A stretch of DNA of 64,000 nt from Microbacterium sp. LWH13-1.2 (GCF_038397735.1 NZ_CP151635.1:2976001-3040000), one strand, 5' to 3'. Shown: positions 1-9,766, numbered from the stretch's first letter. Program-made: numbers and translations. The notes: generated by a model not told the origin, from the sequence alone.

Positions 1-563
1 GCGCGGCGCACGCGCGCCTCGTCGGCGACCCCGCGGGCCCTCCGGGCGAGGGCAAGCGCTCGCCAGTCCTCGACGAGCAGGCCCAGCATCCGCATGCCGG
101 CGAGCGCCCCGACGACGAACCGAGCCGGGAGCCCGACCCGCTGGGCGAGACCGTCGGCGAGGTCGGTGGGATCCACCGTGATGAACAGCACCACCGCCGG
201 CAGGCCGATCGCGAGCACGCGCACGGCGGTCGCCGCGGCAAGCGCCAACGACCCGTCGCTGATGCGTATGAACAGCCATTCGACATGGATCGTGCCGCCG
301 GTCGCGCCGTACAGGGCGATCGTGACGGCGCCGAGCGGGGCGGCGATCCACAGCACCGCCGTGCGGGTCCAGAACTCCTTCGCGCGGAGGCCCGCGAGCA
401 GCAGGAGCGGGATCTCGAGCATCAGCGCGACGGCAGCCGACACGACGTCGATCGTCAGCACGAGCGGCAGCGCGATGAGCAGAGCCGCGGCGAGCTTGGC
501 CAGGGCCGAGCGCGGCGCGATCGGTCCCGGACGTTCGATGCGGGCGGTGAGCGGATCGATCAT
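1..563 (-). CDS. ykoC: ECF transporter transmembrane component (EcfT/CbiQ-like), 3' end cut by the window
   Basis: This is the membrane-spanning coupling subunit of an energy-coupling-factor importer. About 187 codons are visible from an ATG that overlaps the stop of the preceding ATPase gene by four bases (ATGA), so the two are translationally coupled. The product has several hydrophobic stretches (residues about 22-60, 70-90 and 103-125). Near the window edge it has the Ala-Arg-Arg-Ala-Arg-Gly element typical of EcfT coupling helices, which dock into the ATPase grooves. The C-terminal end lies outside the window. With ykoE and ykoD behind a TPP riboswitch, the substrate is inferred to be a thiamine precursor such as hydroxymethylpyrimidine. 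Confidence 0.85.
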   Translation of the reverse strand, partial: MIDPLTARIERPGPIAPRSALAKLAAALLIALPLVLTIDVVSAAVALMLEIPLLLLAGLRAKEFWTRTAVLWIAAPLGAVTIALYGATGGTIHVEWLFIRISDGSLALAAATAVRVLAIGLPAVVLFITVDPTDLADGLAQRVGLPARFVVGALAGMRMLGLLVEDWRALALARRARGVADEARVRR

Positions 564-2020
564 CGGCCGACCTCGATGCGACGGGCGCGGAGGGCGTCCA
601 GCACGGCCTCGTCGTGACTGATCGCGACGATGGCCGTCCCCTCGTCCCGGAGCCGGGCGATCAGGCCGACGAGCTCGGCCCAGGTCGTCGCATCCTGTCC
701 GAACGTGGGCTCGTCGAGCACCAGCATCCGGGGGCGCGTCGCGAGGGCGGCGGCGACGGTGAGCCGTCTCTTCTCGCCGCCCGACAGCGTGTAGGGGTTC
801 GCACCGGCGAGCGACGTGAGCCGCAGCCGATCGAGCAGGTCGTCGACCCGCACGGCGATCTCGGCCTCCGGGAGCTTCAGGGCTCGCGGGCCGACCGACA
901 GCTCATCCCGAACCGTCTTCGCGAGCAACTGGTGCTCGGGCGTCTGCATCACCGTGGCGATGCGAGTGAGCAGAGCGCGTGACGACCAGCGGAAGGGATC
1001 GCTCCTCTCCCCCGCAGCGAGGGCGGGGAGCGCCGAGACCAGGCCGCTCTCGGCGGGGATGAGCCCCGCCAGCGTGAGCCCGAGAGTCGACTTGCCGGCG
1101 CCGTTCGCGCCCGTCACGCCCAGCGCCTCACCGGCGTGCACCTCGATGTCGAAGGGGCCGGCCACCGCCAGTCCGCGCCGTCGGGAGACCGAGAGCCCTC
1201 GCGCCTCGAGCAGGGTCTCCCCCGGCCGCTGCGACGGCGCCGACGGCGTGGCGGGGGGATGCCCCGGAACCCACACACCGGATGCCGCGAGCTCCGCGCC
1301 GCGTGCGCCGAGCACCTCGTCTGGGTTGCCGTCGGCGAGGACGACCGTTCCCTCCGGGGCGGCGCCCAGCACGACGACGCGGGTGACCAGCGGCAGCCAG
1401 ACGTCGATGCGGTGCTCGATCACGACGAGGGTCGCGCCGCTGACGTCGAGGGCTGCGGCTACCGCATCCCTCACATCCTGCACGCCCTGCGGGTCGAGGT
1501 TGGCCGTCGGCTCGTCGAGGAGGATCGCGCCGGGGCGCATCGCCAGCACCCCGGCCAGGGCGAGGCGCTGCTTCTGTCCGCCCGAGAGGGCCGCTGTCGA
1601 CCGATCCAGCGCGACGTCGAGATCGACGGCATCCAACGCCTGCCGCACCCGCTGCCAGATCTCGTCGCGAGGGATGCCGAGGTTCTCGCAACCGAACGCG
1701 ACGTCATCGCCGACCCTGGCGAGGATCGTCTGGGTGTCGGGATCTTGCAGGACCATGCCGACCCGTCCGCGCGCATCGGCGGGCTTCTGCCCGTCGACGA
1801 GCAGCGCACCCTGCGTCTCACCCTCATCGGCCCCGCCGAGCACACCGCCGAAGCCCTGCAGCAGGGTCGATTTCCCCGAACCCGAGGCGCCGAGCAGCAG
1901 CACCCGCTCCCCGGGCTCGATGCGCAGGTCGACGTCACGCACCGCCCACCGCAGCCGCGTCGCGTACCGCCACCCCCAGCCGCGGGCTTCGAGGGTGGCG
2001 GGTGTCGTGGGCGAGGTCAC
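560..2020 (-). CDS. ykoD: ECF transporter ATPase with two fused ABC domains
   Basis: This 486-residue cytoplasmic protein powers the YkoEDC importer. It holds two complete ABC cassettes in tandem, as in YkoD-type EcfA fusions. The first has Walker A GASGSGKST at residues 44-52, signature LSGGQ near 145-149 and a Walker B ending in LLDEPTANLD. The second has GANGAGKST near 300, LSGGEKRR near 410 and LVLDEPTFGQD. Because both sites keep the catalytic glutamate, both look active. It overlaps ykoE upstream and ykoC downstream by four bases each, so the three genes form one tight operon. The N-terminal 30 residues are short and the start is set by the overlap with ykoE. Confidence 0.93.
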   Translation of the reverse strand: MTSPTTPATLEARGWGWRYATRLRWAVRDVDLRIEPGERVLLLGASGSGKSTLLQGFGGVLGGADEGETQGALLVDGQKPADARGRVGMVLQDPDTQTILARVGDDVAFGCENLGIPRDEIWQRVRQALDAVDLDVALDRSTAALSGGQKQRLALAGVLAMRPGAILLDEPTANLDPQGVQDVRDAVAAALDVSGATLVVIEHRIDVWLPLVTRVVVLGAAPEGTVVLADGNPDEVLGARGAELAASGVWVPGHPPATPSAPSQRPGETLLEARGLSVSRRRGLAVAGPFDIEVHAGEALGVTGANGAGKSTLGLTLAGLIPAESGLVSALPALAAGERSDPFRWSSRALLTRIATVMQTPEHQLLAKTVRDELSVGPRALKLPEAEIAVRVDDLLDRLRLTSLAGANPYTLSGGEKRRLTVAAALATRPRMLVLDEPTFGQDATTWAELVGLIARLRDEGTAIVAISHDEAVLDALRARRIEVGR

Positions 2021-2676
2021 ACCCGTGCGGTGACCTCGCGGCCGGCAGCGAACCGACCGAGAGCGCCGGTCGCCGCGAGTCCTCGGGCGATCAGCCAGGC
2101 GCCGAGCCCCGCGATGATCGCACCCGAGATGGTCGTCGAGACGATGTAGACGGTGGTGAACAGCGTGTCAGCCCCGGCGTACCAGAGGATGCGGTCGTTG
2201 ATGCCGCACGCGAGGCCTGCGCCCGCTCCCGCGAGCATGACGACGGGAAGGCGCCAGACGCCGTAGAGGAACACGAGGAAGATCAGCTCGGCGCCGAGGC
2301 CCTGCACGAGGCCCGAGACGATGGTGAGCGGCCCCCAGGCGTTGCCGACGAGCGCCGAGATGACGGCGGCCACCAGCTCGGTGTAGAGCGCGGCGCCGGG
2401 CTTGCGGATGATGAGGCCGCCGAGAACTCCGGCGATCAGCCATGGACCCGCGAGCAGACCCTGCACGCCGGGAAGCAGCGGGGTGAGGATGTTGCTCGGC
2501 ACCTCGTACCCGACGTTCCAGAGCAGGAAGACCAGGGCGCACGCGACGGCGATGACGCTGGCCACGACGATGTCGACGACCCTCCAGCGCCACAGCTCCG
2601 GGCGACCGAGGCCCCTCGAGGGGGATGCGGTGGCAGATGCCGATTCCGTGCTGGATCCGGACGTGGATGTGCTCAT
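2017..2676 (-). CDS. ykoE: ECF transporter S component, thiamine-precursor binding (YkoE family)
   Basis: This 219-residue membrane protein is the substrate-binding subunit of the importer. After a Ser/Thr-rich N-terminus of about 25 residues come five to six hydrophobic helices (for example around residues 33-52, 68-90 and 95-115). The YkoE family assignment rests on length, topology, operon with ykoD and ykoC, and the TPP riboswitch directly upstream. The ATG is preceded by GGAGGAGTC at the proper distance. That Shine-Dalgarno lies just beyond the last riboswitch helix, which suggests control of translation start. Substrate (HMP versus thiamine) cannot be told from sequence alone. Confidence 0.88.
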   Translation of the reverse strand: MSTSTSGSSTESASATASPSRGLGRPELWRWRVVDIVVASVIAVACALVFLLWNVGYEVPSNILTPLLPGVQGLLAGPWLIAGVLGGLIIRKPGAALYTELVAAVISALVGNAWGPLTIVSGLVQGLGAELIFLVFLYGVWRLPVVMLAGAGAGLACGINDRILWYAGADTLFTTVYIVSTTISGAIIAGLGAWLIARGLAATGALGRFAAGREVTARV

Positions 2677-2686
2677 CAGTGACTCC

Positions 2687-2772
<86 letters not shown>

Positions 2773-2861
2773 TGTTCTCACGATCTTACCCAGTGCCGAC
2801 ACTCGCGTCTGCTCCTGTTGCAGCGCCGCGGATCTGCGTGCGAGTTCGGTACCGTGAGGAG

Positions 2862-4400
2862 GTGACCGCTCCTGAATCCGCCGAGGCCACCGCCTCCGAC
2901 GCGCCCACAGGCGACGCGCCCGGGGTGGACGCGCCCGTGGACGACGCGATGGGAAGTGGTGCGCCGGACGCCACACCCGCGACACCCGTCGAGGGCGACG
3001 CACTGGCCGTGTTCGACGACGAGCCCGAGGCGCAGTGGGCGGGGGCTGCGAGCGGAGGCACACCGCTGACCTGGGTCGACCCGGTCAGGGTCGCCGAGGA
3101 GACGACCGGCGGCTCGCTGGACGAGAGCGCGGGCACCGCGTCGGGAACCGCGCTGCTCAAGGATGCTCGGCTGCGACCGGCGATCGCGCGGCCGGGACTT
3201 CTGGTGCCGCTCGGCGTTCTCGTCGGACTGGTCGCCTCGTATGCGGGGACGACCCTGCTCTGGCCTCTGCACGAGGTGGCGCCGACCGTGCAGGCGGTCG
3301 AGATCACACCTGCCGCCGCGGACGCGGCAGCGATCTCGTGGCCCACTCAGGGAAGCGGCGCCGTCGGCATCGGCGGGCTCTCCACCGCCTCCTCATCTCT
3401 CGATGCCGCGGCGATCGCGAGCGTCACGAAGGTCGTATCGAGCCTGATGGTGCTCGAACGGATGCCGCTCGCCGTCGGCGAGCAGGGCCCGGAGTTCTCC
3501 TTCACCCGGGCGGACAACCTCGCCTACTGGGACTACCGGCGCTCGGACCAGTCGGCGCTCGACGTGCCCGTCGGCGGCACGCTCACCGAACTGCAGCTGC
3601 TGCAGGGGACCCTGCTGGGTTCCGCGAACAACTACATCGATCGCCTCGCCAGAGAGATCTGGGGATCGGAGTCGGCGTTCTCCTCCGCCGCCACCGTCTG
3701 GCTGCGCGATCGCGGTCTCGACGGCATCACGATCGCCACGCCGTCGGGCTTCGACGCCCGCAACACGGCCACGCCCGAGTCGCTCATCGCGCTCGCCGAG
3801 ATGGCGATGCAGAATCCGGTGTTCGCCGGCATCGTGGGCACTCCCTCGGTCGATCTCCCCGGCGCGGGAACGGTCACGAACACCAACGGGATGCTGGTGG
3901 ATGCAGGAGTCGTCGGCGTGAAGACGGGCACACTCGGTGACAGCTGGAACCTGCTGACCGCGAAGGACATCACCGTCGGCGACATCACGGTGCACCTCTA
4001 CGCCGCCGTGCTCGGGCAGGCCGACGACGAACAGCGGCTGGCGCAGACTCGATCGCTGTTCTCGCAGGTCGAGACCGCGCTGCAGGCGCAGGCACCGGCC
4101 GTCGCGAAGGGCACTGTGGTCGGTACCGTCACGACGCTGTGGGGAACCACCACAGATGTCGTCGCTGACGCCGACGCCGACCTCGTGATGTGGAACGGCG
4201 CGACCGCGCAGGCGACATCGACCTTCACCCTCGGGGAGAACCGCGAGGACGGCGATGAGATCGGAACGATCACGAGCGTCGGCCCGCTGAACACCGTGAC
4301 GACGTCGGTATCGCTGGCAGACGACGTGGACGCACCGAGCCCGTGGTGGCGGCTGACCCATCCGCTCGAACTGTTCGGACTGACCGAAGCCCAGCGCTGA
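2862..4400 (+). CDS. Membrane-anchored D-alanyl-D-alanine carboxypeptidase-like protein
   Basis: The predicted protein has 512 residues. Residues 1-105 are an Ala/Asp/Thr-rich, probably cytoplasmic and disordered arm. One transmembrane segment follows at about 112-134, then an extracytoplasmic penicillin-binding domain. That domain keeps all three active-site motifs: SVTK with Ser187, SAN with Ser254 and KTG with Lys354. The family trims or edits peptidoglycan stem peptides. A C-terminal domain of about 130 residues resembles the beta domain that follows S11 peptidases. I chose GTG 2862 because TACCGT sits exactly six bases upstream, the leaderless promoter layout seen throughout the window. 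Earlier in-frame starts would run into the riboswitch region, and ATG 2949 is a weaker alternative. Confidence 0.85.
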   Translation: MTAPESAEATASDAPTGDAPGVDAPVDDAMGSGAPDATPATPVEGDALAVFDDEPEAQWAGAASGGTPLTWVDPVRVAEETTGGSLDESAGTASGTALLKDARLRPAIARPGLLVPLGVLVGLVASYAGTTLLWPLHEVAPTVQAVEITPAAADAAAISWPTQGSGAVGIGGLSTASSSLDAAAIASVTKVVSSLMVLERMPLAVGEQGPEFSFTRADNLAYWDYRRSDQSALDVPVGGTLTELQLLQGTLLGSANNYIDRLAREIWGSESAFSSAATVWLRDRGLDGITIATPSGFDARNTATPESLIALAEMAMQNPVFAGIVGTPSVDLPGAGTVTNTNGMLVDAGVVGVKTGTLGDSWNLLTAKDITVGDITVHLYAAVLGQADDEQRLAQTRSLFSQVETALQAQAPAVAKGTVVGTVTTLWGTTTDVVADADADLVMWNGATAQATSTFTLGENREDGDEIGTITSVGPLNTVTTSVSLADDVDAPSPWWRLTHPLELFGLTEAQR

Positions 4401-4462
4401 GGCCGGCCCGGGCGTCCGGACGCCCGGACGCCCTCGCCCCCTCACGCCCTCACGCCCTCACG

Positions 4463-4500
4463 CAGACGCGCCGCCCCGAATGAACGGGGCGGGGCGTCTG
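4463..4500. terminator. Bidirectional hairpin terminator
   Basis: A 16-base arm starting CAGACGC and ending GCCCCG pairs with its complement across the loop AATGAA, with one mismatch. It lies between two convergent genes (carboxypeptidase on plus, ABC exporter on minus), so it can serve both. Just before it, 8-base units of CTCACGCC repeat about three times (4440-4463). Confidence 0.75.
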
Positions 4501-4521
4501 TCGGTTCACGCTGCGTGCGCG

Positions 4522-6780
4522 TCAGTCGCTCTGACCACCGGAGTCCGGTCGCTCGACGATCGCCTGAGCTGCAGCGGTCTCGGCCGCGGGCGTCTGAGCG
4601 CCGACCGACGCGCCGACCTGCGCGGCTTCCGCTTCCTCTTCCGCGTCGCCGCTCACGACGACCGGAGTCGTACCCGTGAGCGCATCCTCGGCGTCGATGT
4701 CGGTCGCCGCCTGTTCGAACTGCGACTGGTACAGACGCCAGTAGGCGCCCTGCGCGGCGATCAGCTCGTCGTGCGTGCCCTTCTCGACGATGTCGCCGTG
4801 CTCCATCACGAGGATGAGGTCGGCGTCGCGGATCGTCGACAGGCGGTGGGCGATCACGAACGACGTGCGCCCCTGCCGCAGAGCCGCCATCGCGTGCTGC
4901 AGCAGCAGCTCGGTGCGTGTGTCGACCGCCGATGTGGCCTCGTCGAGGATCAGGATCGACGGCTGGGCGACGAACGCCCGCGCGATCGTGATCAGCTGAC
5001 GCTCACCCGCCGAGACGTTCGACGCGTCCTCGTCGAGCACCGTGTCGTACCCCTCGGGCAGGGCGTGCACGAAGCGATCGACGTACGTCGCCTTAGCCGC
5101 TTCGAGAACCTCGTCGTCGGTCGCGGTCGAGCGGCCGTACCGGATGTTCTCACGGATGCTTCCGGCGAACAGCCACGGATCCTGCAGCACCATTCCGGTG
5201 CGCGAACGCAGCTGGTCGCGCGTGACCTCGGAGATGTCCCGGCCGTCGAGCAGGATTCGCCCGTCGTTCAGCTCGTAGAACCGCATGATCAGGTTGACGA
5301 GCGTCGTCTTTCCCGCGCCCGTGGGGCCGACGATCGCGACGGTCTGACCCGGCTCGACGCGGAACGAGAGATCGGTGATCAGAGGGCGCTCGGGCGTGTA
5401 GGAGAACGCGACGTTCTCGAACTCCACGACGCCCTGGCCGTCTGCGAGCGCCGGAGCATCTGCGTCATCGGCCTCCTGCTCCTCGGTGTCGAGAAGCTCG
5501 AACACCCGCTCGGCCGACGCGGTTCCCGACTGCACGACCGCGGCCATGCCGCCCAGCTCCGACAGCGGCTGCGTGAACTGCTGCGAGTACTGGATGAACG
5601 CCTGCACGTCACCGAGGCGCAGCTGGCCGTTCGCGACCATGAGCCCACCGAGCACGGCGATGCCCACGTAGGTGAGGCTGCCGACGAAGGTCATCGCGGG
5701 CATGATGATGCCTGAGAGGAACTGCGCCTTGAAGCTCGCCTGGAACAGCTCCTCGTTCTCGTCCTTGAACTTGTCGAGGGCGTCCTGCTCGCGTCCGAAG
5801 ACCTTCACGAGCGCGTGGCCCGAGAATGCCTCCTCGACGCGGGCGTTCAGCCGACCGACCTTTCGCCACTGCGTGCCGAAGGCCTTCTGCGACCTCGGTC
5901 CGATGACGCCGAAGATCACACCCATCAGCGGGAGGGCGACGAGCGCGACGAGCGCGAGCTGCCACGAGATCGAGAACATCAGCACCAGCACGCCCACGAC
6001 CGTGAGAACGGCCGTGATCGCACCGGACAGCGACTGCTGCATGGTCTGGGTGATGTTGTCGATGTCGTTGGTGACGCGCGAGATCAGGTCGCCGCGCTGC
6101 ACCTTGTCGAAGTACGACAGCGGCAGACGGTTGATCTTCGCCTCGACCTGCTCGCGCAGACGCCACATGGTGCGCACCATGATGACGTTGATGACGTAGC
6201 CCTGGATCCAGCTGAGGAAGGCGGCGGCGATGTAGATCGCGAGGACCGCGATGATGACCCACCGGAGCGCGCCGAAGTCGACGCCGTCGCCGACCTGGAA
6301 GCTGCCGAGCGCGGCGATCTGGTTCGCGAAGTCGTCCTGTCCGCCCTGGCGGAGCGTGGCGACCACGTCGTCCTGCGACGTTCCGGCCGGGAAGCCGGGG
6401 AAGTCGCCGTTCGCCTGCCCGAGCTGCACCGAGATGAAGCCCTTGTAGATGAGGTTGGTGGCCTCGCCGAGCACCTTCGGCGCGGCGACGGTGAGCACGA
6501 CGCCGACCGCGCCGGCGATGGAGACCAGGATGAACCACACGGCCGAGGGCTTCAGCAGTCCGATCATCCGGCTGAAGCTCTTGCCGAAGTTGTCGGCCTT
6601 GCCCGGTGCGACGCTGTCCCACCCGCCGCCGTTCTGGCGCGCCTTCTCGGCGAGCTCGGCCTCGTACTTCTCTTCGTCCGTCAGTTCCGGCTCGGCCGTC
6701 GCGGTGGTTGCCGTGGCCTCGGCGGCCGTCGCCTTGGCGGCACGGCCCCGACGCGTCCGGGGTTCGTTCTGCTCGCTCAT
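4522..6780 (-). CDS. ABC exporter subunit, catalytically complete half of a heterodimer
   Basis: This 752-residue protein joins a six-helix transmembrane domain to an ATPase domain. The N-terminal 60 residues are Ala/Thr/Glu-rich and the last 70 are acidic and Ala-rich; both look disordered. Between the first two helices is an unusually large extracytoplasmic segment of about 60 residues. The ATPase has Walker A GPTGAGKTT, a variant signature VSAGERQ instead of LSGGQ, and Walker B ILILDEATSAVD with its catalytic Glu. Its start overlaps the upstream partner gene by four bases. The odd signature pairs with the partner's altered Walker B, which is the pattern of heterodimeric exporters with one degenerate site. 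The substrate (drug, lipid or peptide) is unknown. Confidence 0.9.
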   Translation of the reverse strand: MSEQNEPRTRRGRAAKATAAEATATTATAEPELTDEEKYEAELAEKARQNGGGWDSVAPGKADNFGKSFSRMIGLLKPSAVWFILVSIAGAVGVVLTVAAPKVLGEATNLIYKGFISVQLGQANGDFPGFPAGTSQDDVVATLRQGGQDDFANQIAALGSFQVGDGVDFGALRWVIIAVLAIYIAAAFLSWIQGYVINVIMVRTMWRLREQVEAKINRLPLSYFDKVQRGDLISRVTNDIDNITQTMQQSLSGAITAVLTVVGVLVLMFSISWQLALVALVALPLMGVIFGVIGPRSQKAFGTQWRKVGRLNARVEEAFSGHALVKVFGREQDALDKFKDENEELFQASFKAQFLSGIIMPAMTFVGSLTYVGIAVLGGLMVANGQLRLGDVQAFIQYSQQFTQPLSELGGMAAVVQSGTASAERVFELLDTEEQEADDADAPALADGQGVVEFENVAFSYTPERPLITDLSFRVEPGQTVAIVGPTGAGKTTLVNLIMRFYELNDGRILLDGRDISEVTRDQLRSRTGMVLQDPWLFAGSIRENIRYGRSTATDDEVLEAAKATYVDRFVHALPEGYDTVLDEDASNVSAGERQLITIARAFVAQPSILILDEATSAVDTRTELLLQHAMAALRQGRTSFVIAHRLSTIRDADLILVMEHGDIVEKGTHDELIAAQGAYWRLYQSQFEQAATDIDAEDALTGTTPVVVSGDAEEEAEAAQVGASVGAQTPAAETAAAQAIVERPDSGGQSD

Positions 6781-8504
6781 GCGTCCACCCCCAGCTGCGA
6801 CTCGACGATCTCTCGATAGGTCGTGCTCGTCTCGAGGAGCTCCTCGTGCGTGCCGACGCCGACCATGGTGCCCCCTTCGAGCACGACGATGCGATCCGCA
6901 TCGGTGATGGACGAGACGCGCTGCGCGACAACGATCTTGGTCACGTGAGGCAGCTCACGCCACAGCGCCTGCCTCAGATGCGCGTCGGTGGTGAGGTCGA
7001 GCGCCGAGAACGAATCGTCGAACACGAGGATCTGCGGCTGCCGCACGATGGCGCGGGCGATCGCGAGACGCTGACGCTGCCCGCCCGAGACGTTCGTGCC
7101 GCCCTGGGTGATCCGCGATTCGAGACCCTCGGGCATCTCCTCGACGAAGTCGCGACCCTGCGCGATCTCGAGGGCATGCCACAGCTCTTCGTCCGTCGCG
7201 TCTTCTCGGCCGTAGCGCAGGTTCGACGCGACGGTTCCCGTGAACAGGAACGGGCGCTGGGGAACCAGCCCGATGGTCGCCCACAGCGACTCGACGTCGG
7301 CCTTGCGGACATCGGTTCCCCCGACGAACACCGCGCCGCCCGTGGCATCGAAGAGTCGAGGGATCAGCGAGACGAGCGTGGTCTTGCCCGCACCCGTCGA
7401 TCCCACGATCGCCACCGTCTCGCCGGGTTCGGCCGCGAAGCTGATGCCGGTGAGCACGGGCGAATCCGCACCGGGGTAGGTGAACTCGACGTCGTCGAAC
7501 GCGACAGCACCCGGGGCCGGGAAGTCGGTGACGCCGTCGGTCGGGCGCTCCATGCTCGAGGTCGTGTCGAGGACCTCGCCGATGCGCTCTGCCGAGACGG
7601 CGGCGCGCGGGATCATGATGGCCATGAAGCTCGCCATGATGACACCGCCCATGATCTGACCGATGTACTGCATGAAGGCGAAGATCGTGCCGACCTGCAC
7701 GGTGCCGCTGTTGACCTCGATGCCGCCGAACCAGACGACCGCCACGACCGTGACGTTGAGGATCAGCATGAACAGCGGGAACAGGAGCACGAACAGCGAG
7801 CCGACCTTGCGCCCGACGACCATGATGTCGGTGTTCGCTTCACGGAATCGCTCTTCTTCGATGCGCTCGCGCACGAAGGCCCGGACGACGCGCACGCCGG
7901 TCAGCTGCTCGCGCATGACGCGGTTCACGGTGTCGAGCTTGCCCTGGTAGCTGCGGAACAGCGGCACCATGCGGCTCACGACGAGGCCGGCGACGATCAG
8001 CAGCAGCGGCACGGAGACCGCGATCAGCCAGCTGAGACCGATGTTCGTCTGCACGGCGAAGATGATGCCGCCGATCGCGAGGAGCGGCGCGGTGACGAGC
8101 ATGGTGGCGCCCATCATCGCGAGCATCTGCACCTGCTGCACGTCGTTCGTGTTGCGGGTGATGAGGGAACCGGCCCCGAACTGCGAGACCTCGCGCTCGG
8201 AGAAGCCGCTCACCTTGCCGAACACGTCGGCCCGGATGTCGCGGCCCGCTCCCATCGACGCACGGGCGGCGAAATAGGTGGCGATGACGGAAGCGATGAT
8301 CTGGCCGAGCGACACGGCGAGCATGAACAGGCCGGTGCGCCAGATGTAGTCGGTGTCGGACTGAGCGACGCCTTTGTTGATGATGTCTTCGTTGAGACGG
8401 GGAAGGTACAGAGTCGCGATCGCGCTGGCGAACTGGAAGACCAGCACGGCCACGAGCAACCACTTATAGCGGGACAGATATCGAACGAGGATTTTTCCCA
8501 GCAC
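6777..8504 (-). CDS. ABC exporter subunit with degenerate Walker B, partner of the 4522-6780 gene
   Basis: This 575-residue exporter half has a six-helix membrane domain (about 1-310) and an ATPase (about 335-575). Walker A is GSTGAGKTT and the signature is canonical VSGGQRQ. Walker B reads ILVFDDSFSALD, with Asp in place of the catalytic Glu. In TM287/288- and BmrCD-type heterodimers this change marks the subunit whose ATP site is retained but barely hydrolysed. I chose GTG 8504, which starts MLGKILVRYLSRYKW, a typical exporter N-terminus. The frame stays open far upstream, but that extension runs through the neighbouring hydrolase gene and has no support. The ATGA overlap couples it to its partner. 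Confidence 0.9.
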   Translation of the reverse strand: MLGKILVRYLSRYKWLLVAVLVFQFASAIATLYLPRLNEDIINKGVAQSDTDYIWRTGLFMLAVSLGQIIASVIATYFAARASMGAGRDIRADVFGKVSGFSEREVSQFGAGSLITRNTNDVQQVQMLAMMGATMLVTAPLLAIGGIIFAVQTNIGLSWLIAVSVPLLLIVAGLVVSRMVPLFRSYQGKLDTVNRVMREQLTGVRVVRAFVRERIEEERFREANTDIMVVGRKVGSLFVLLFPLFMLILNVTVVAVVWFGGIEVNSGTVQVGTIFAFMQYIGQIMGGVIMASFMAIMIPRAAVSAERIGEVLDTTSSMERPTDGVTDFPAPGAVAFDDVEFTYPGADSPVLTGISFAAEPGETVAIVGSTGAGKTTLVSLIPRLFDATGGAVFVGGTDVRKADVESLWATIGLVPQRPFLFTGTVASNLRYGREDATDEELWHALEIAQGRDFVEEMPEGLESRITQGGTNVSGGQRQRLAIARAIVRQPQILVFDDSFSALDLTTDAHLRQALWRELPHVTKIVVAQRVSSITDADRIVVLEGGTMVGVGTHEELLETSTTYREIVESQLGVDA

Positions 8505-8704
8505 AGGCGGACTTTCTAGGAAGGATGAAGCGCCAGATCTCCCGACGGGCGTACGCGGGCCGACGATCGCGCATATGACAGAGTGCCACGAACCGCGGAC
8601 ATTCGTATCCCCCTGTGGGCGGACCTTCGCTGACAGCGAACCATTCCCTGCGTGGCCAGCCTTTTCTGCACGGCGATGAACAACCGCGGATATATCGATA
8701 TGCC

Positions 8705-9766
8705 TCAGAAGAGAGGGCGATCCGGCACGAACTCGCGTGCCTCGGCACCCGCATCCGCAGCAAGATCGGCGATGCTCGCGGGATCCCACTTCGGGTTGCG
8801 GTCCTTGTCGATGAGCTGCGCGCGGATCCCCTCGACGAGATCGGGATGACGGGTCGCGAACCACATCACCCGTCGGTACTCTCCCTCGAGCGCGGCCCGG
8901 AGGTTCGGAAGCGCCCGCGCCTCCCTGACCGCATCGAGGGTCACGGCGAGGCCGGTCGGGGCGAGACTCTCGAGCAGATCGGCGGCGGCCGCGGTCTCCG
9001 CCGTCCCCTGCTCGTGCAGGCGGGCGACGATCTCGACGACGGTGTCGGCGGAGAACGCCTCGTCGATCCAGGCGCGCGCGGCGGGCAGCTCGGACGGATC
9101 GGGCGTCTCGTCGAAGAGCAGAACGATCTCTGCCGGCCCCGTGGGATCGGCACGGTAGGCGAGCGCCTCGCGCAGCGCGTCGAGGCGCTCGGACGGGACG
9201 AAGTGATCGGCGAAGCCCATCAGCACGGCATCCGCTCCGTTCATGGTGCCGCCCGTGAGGCCGAAGTACTCGCCCAGCCGACCGGGAGCACGACCGAGAA
9301 GCCACGTTCCCCCCACGTCGGGCGTGAAGCCGATACGGGTCTCGGGCATCGCGAGCTTCGAGCGCTCCGTGACGATGCGGATGGCCGCGTGACCCGAGAG
9401 GCCGACGCCCCCGCCCATCGTGATGCCGTCGGCCAGCGACACGACGGGCTTCGAGTACTCGGCGATCATCGCGTTCAGTGCGTACTCGGCACGGAAGAAC
9501 TCCGCGGTCTCGTCGGCTCGACCGGCCACGATCTGCGCATGCAGGCCGCGTACGTCGCCGCCGGCGCACATCCCGCGCTCGCCCTCGCCGTCGATCAGGA
9601 CGATCTGCACATCCGTGTCCTCTCGCCATGCCTCGAGCGCCTCGGTGAGCAGCTGGATCATGCCCAGATCGAGGGCATTGATCGCCTCCGGCCGGTTGAG
9701 CGTCAGCCTGCCGAGCGCGCCTTCTGTGCGGACGAGGACCCGGGGAGCGGCGGTGGAATCGGTCAC
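8705..9766 (-). CDS. 3-hydroxyisobutyryl-CoA hydrolase / enoyl-CoA hydratase family
   Basis: The 353-residue product belongs to the crotonase superfamily. The CAGGDVRGLH element and the MPETRIGFTPDVGGT element are typical of 3-hydroxyisobutyryl-CoA hydrolases, as is the length, which is about 90 residues more than a plain enoyl-CoA hydratase. These enzymes release 3-hydroxyisobutyrate from its CoA ester in valine breakdown. The Glu in the PET motif and the Asp in GGDV fit the hydrolase active site. GTG 9766 was chosen because it starts a typical N-terminus and follows TAACGT by seven bases. No other valine pathway gene is near, so the exact substrate is inferred from the family. Confidence 0.82.
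   Translation of the reverse strand: MTDSTAAPRVLVRTEGALGRLTLNRPEAINALDLGMIQLLTEALEAWREDTDVQIVLIDGEGERGMCAGGDVRGLHAQIVAGRADETAEFFRAEYALNAMIAEYSKPVVSLADGITMGGGVGLSGHAAIRIVTERSKLAMPETRIGFTPDVGGTWLLGRAPGRLGEYFGLTGGTMNGADAVLMGFADHFVPSERLDALREALAYRADPTGPAEIVLLFDETPDPSELPAARAWIDEAFSADTVVEIVARLHEQGTAETAAAADLLESLAPTGLAVTLDAVREARALPNLRAALEGEYRRVMWFATRHPDLVEGIRAQLIDKDRNPKWDPASIADLAADAGAEAREFVPDRPLF

Noticed and set aside
8505..8704. A small gene in the 200-base gap before the ABC exporter
   Set aside because: Available frames are short, have no ribosome site and no recognisable product; I see only possible promoter sequence.
6777..9629. A 950-codon reading of the ABC exporter subunit starting far upstream
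   Set aside because: The upstream part lies in another frame of the hydrolase gene and in non-coding DNA. The exporter N-terminus begins at GTG 8504.
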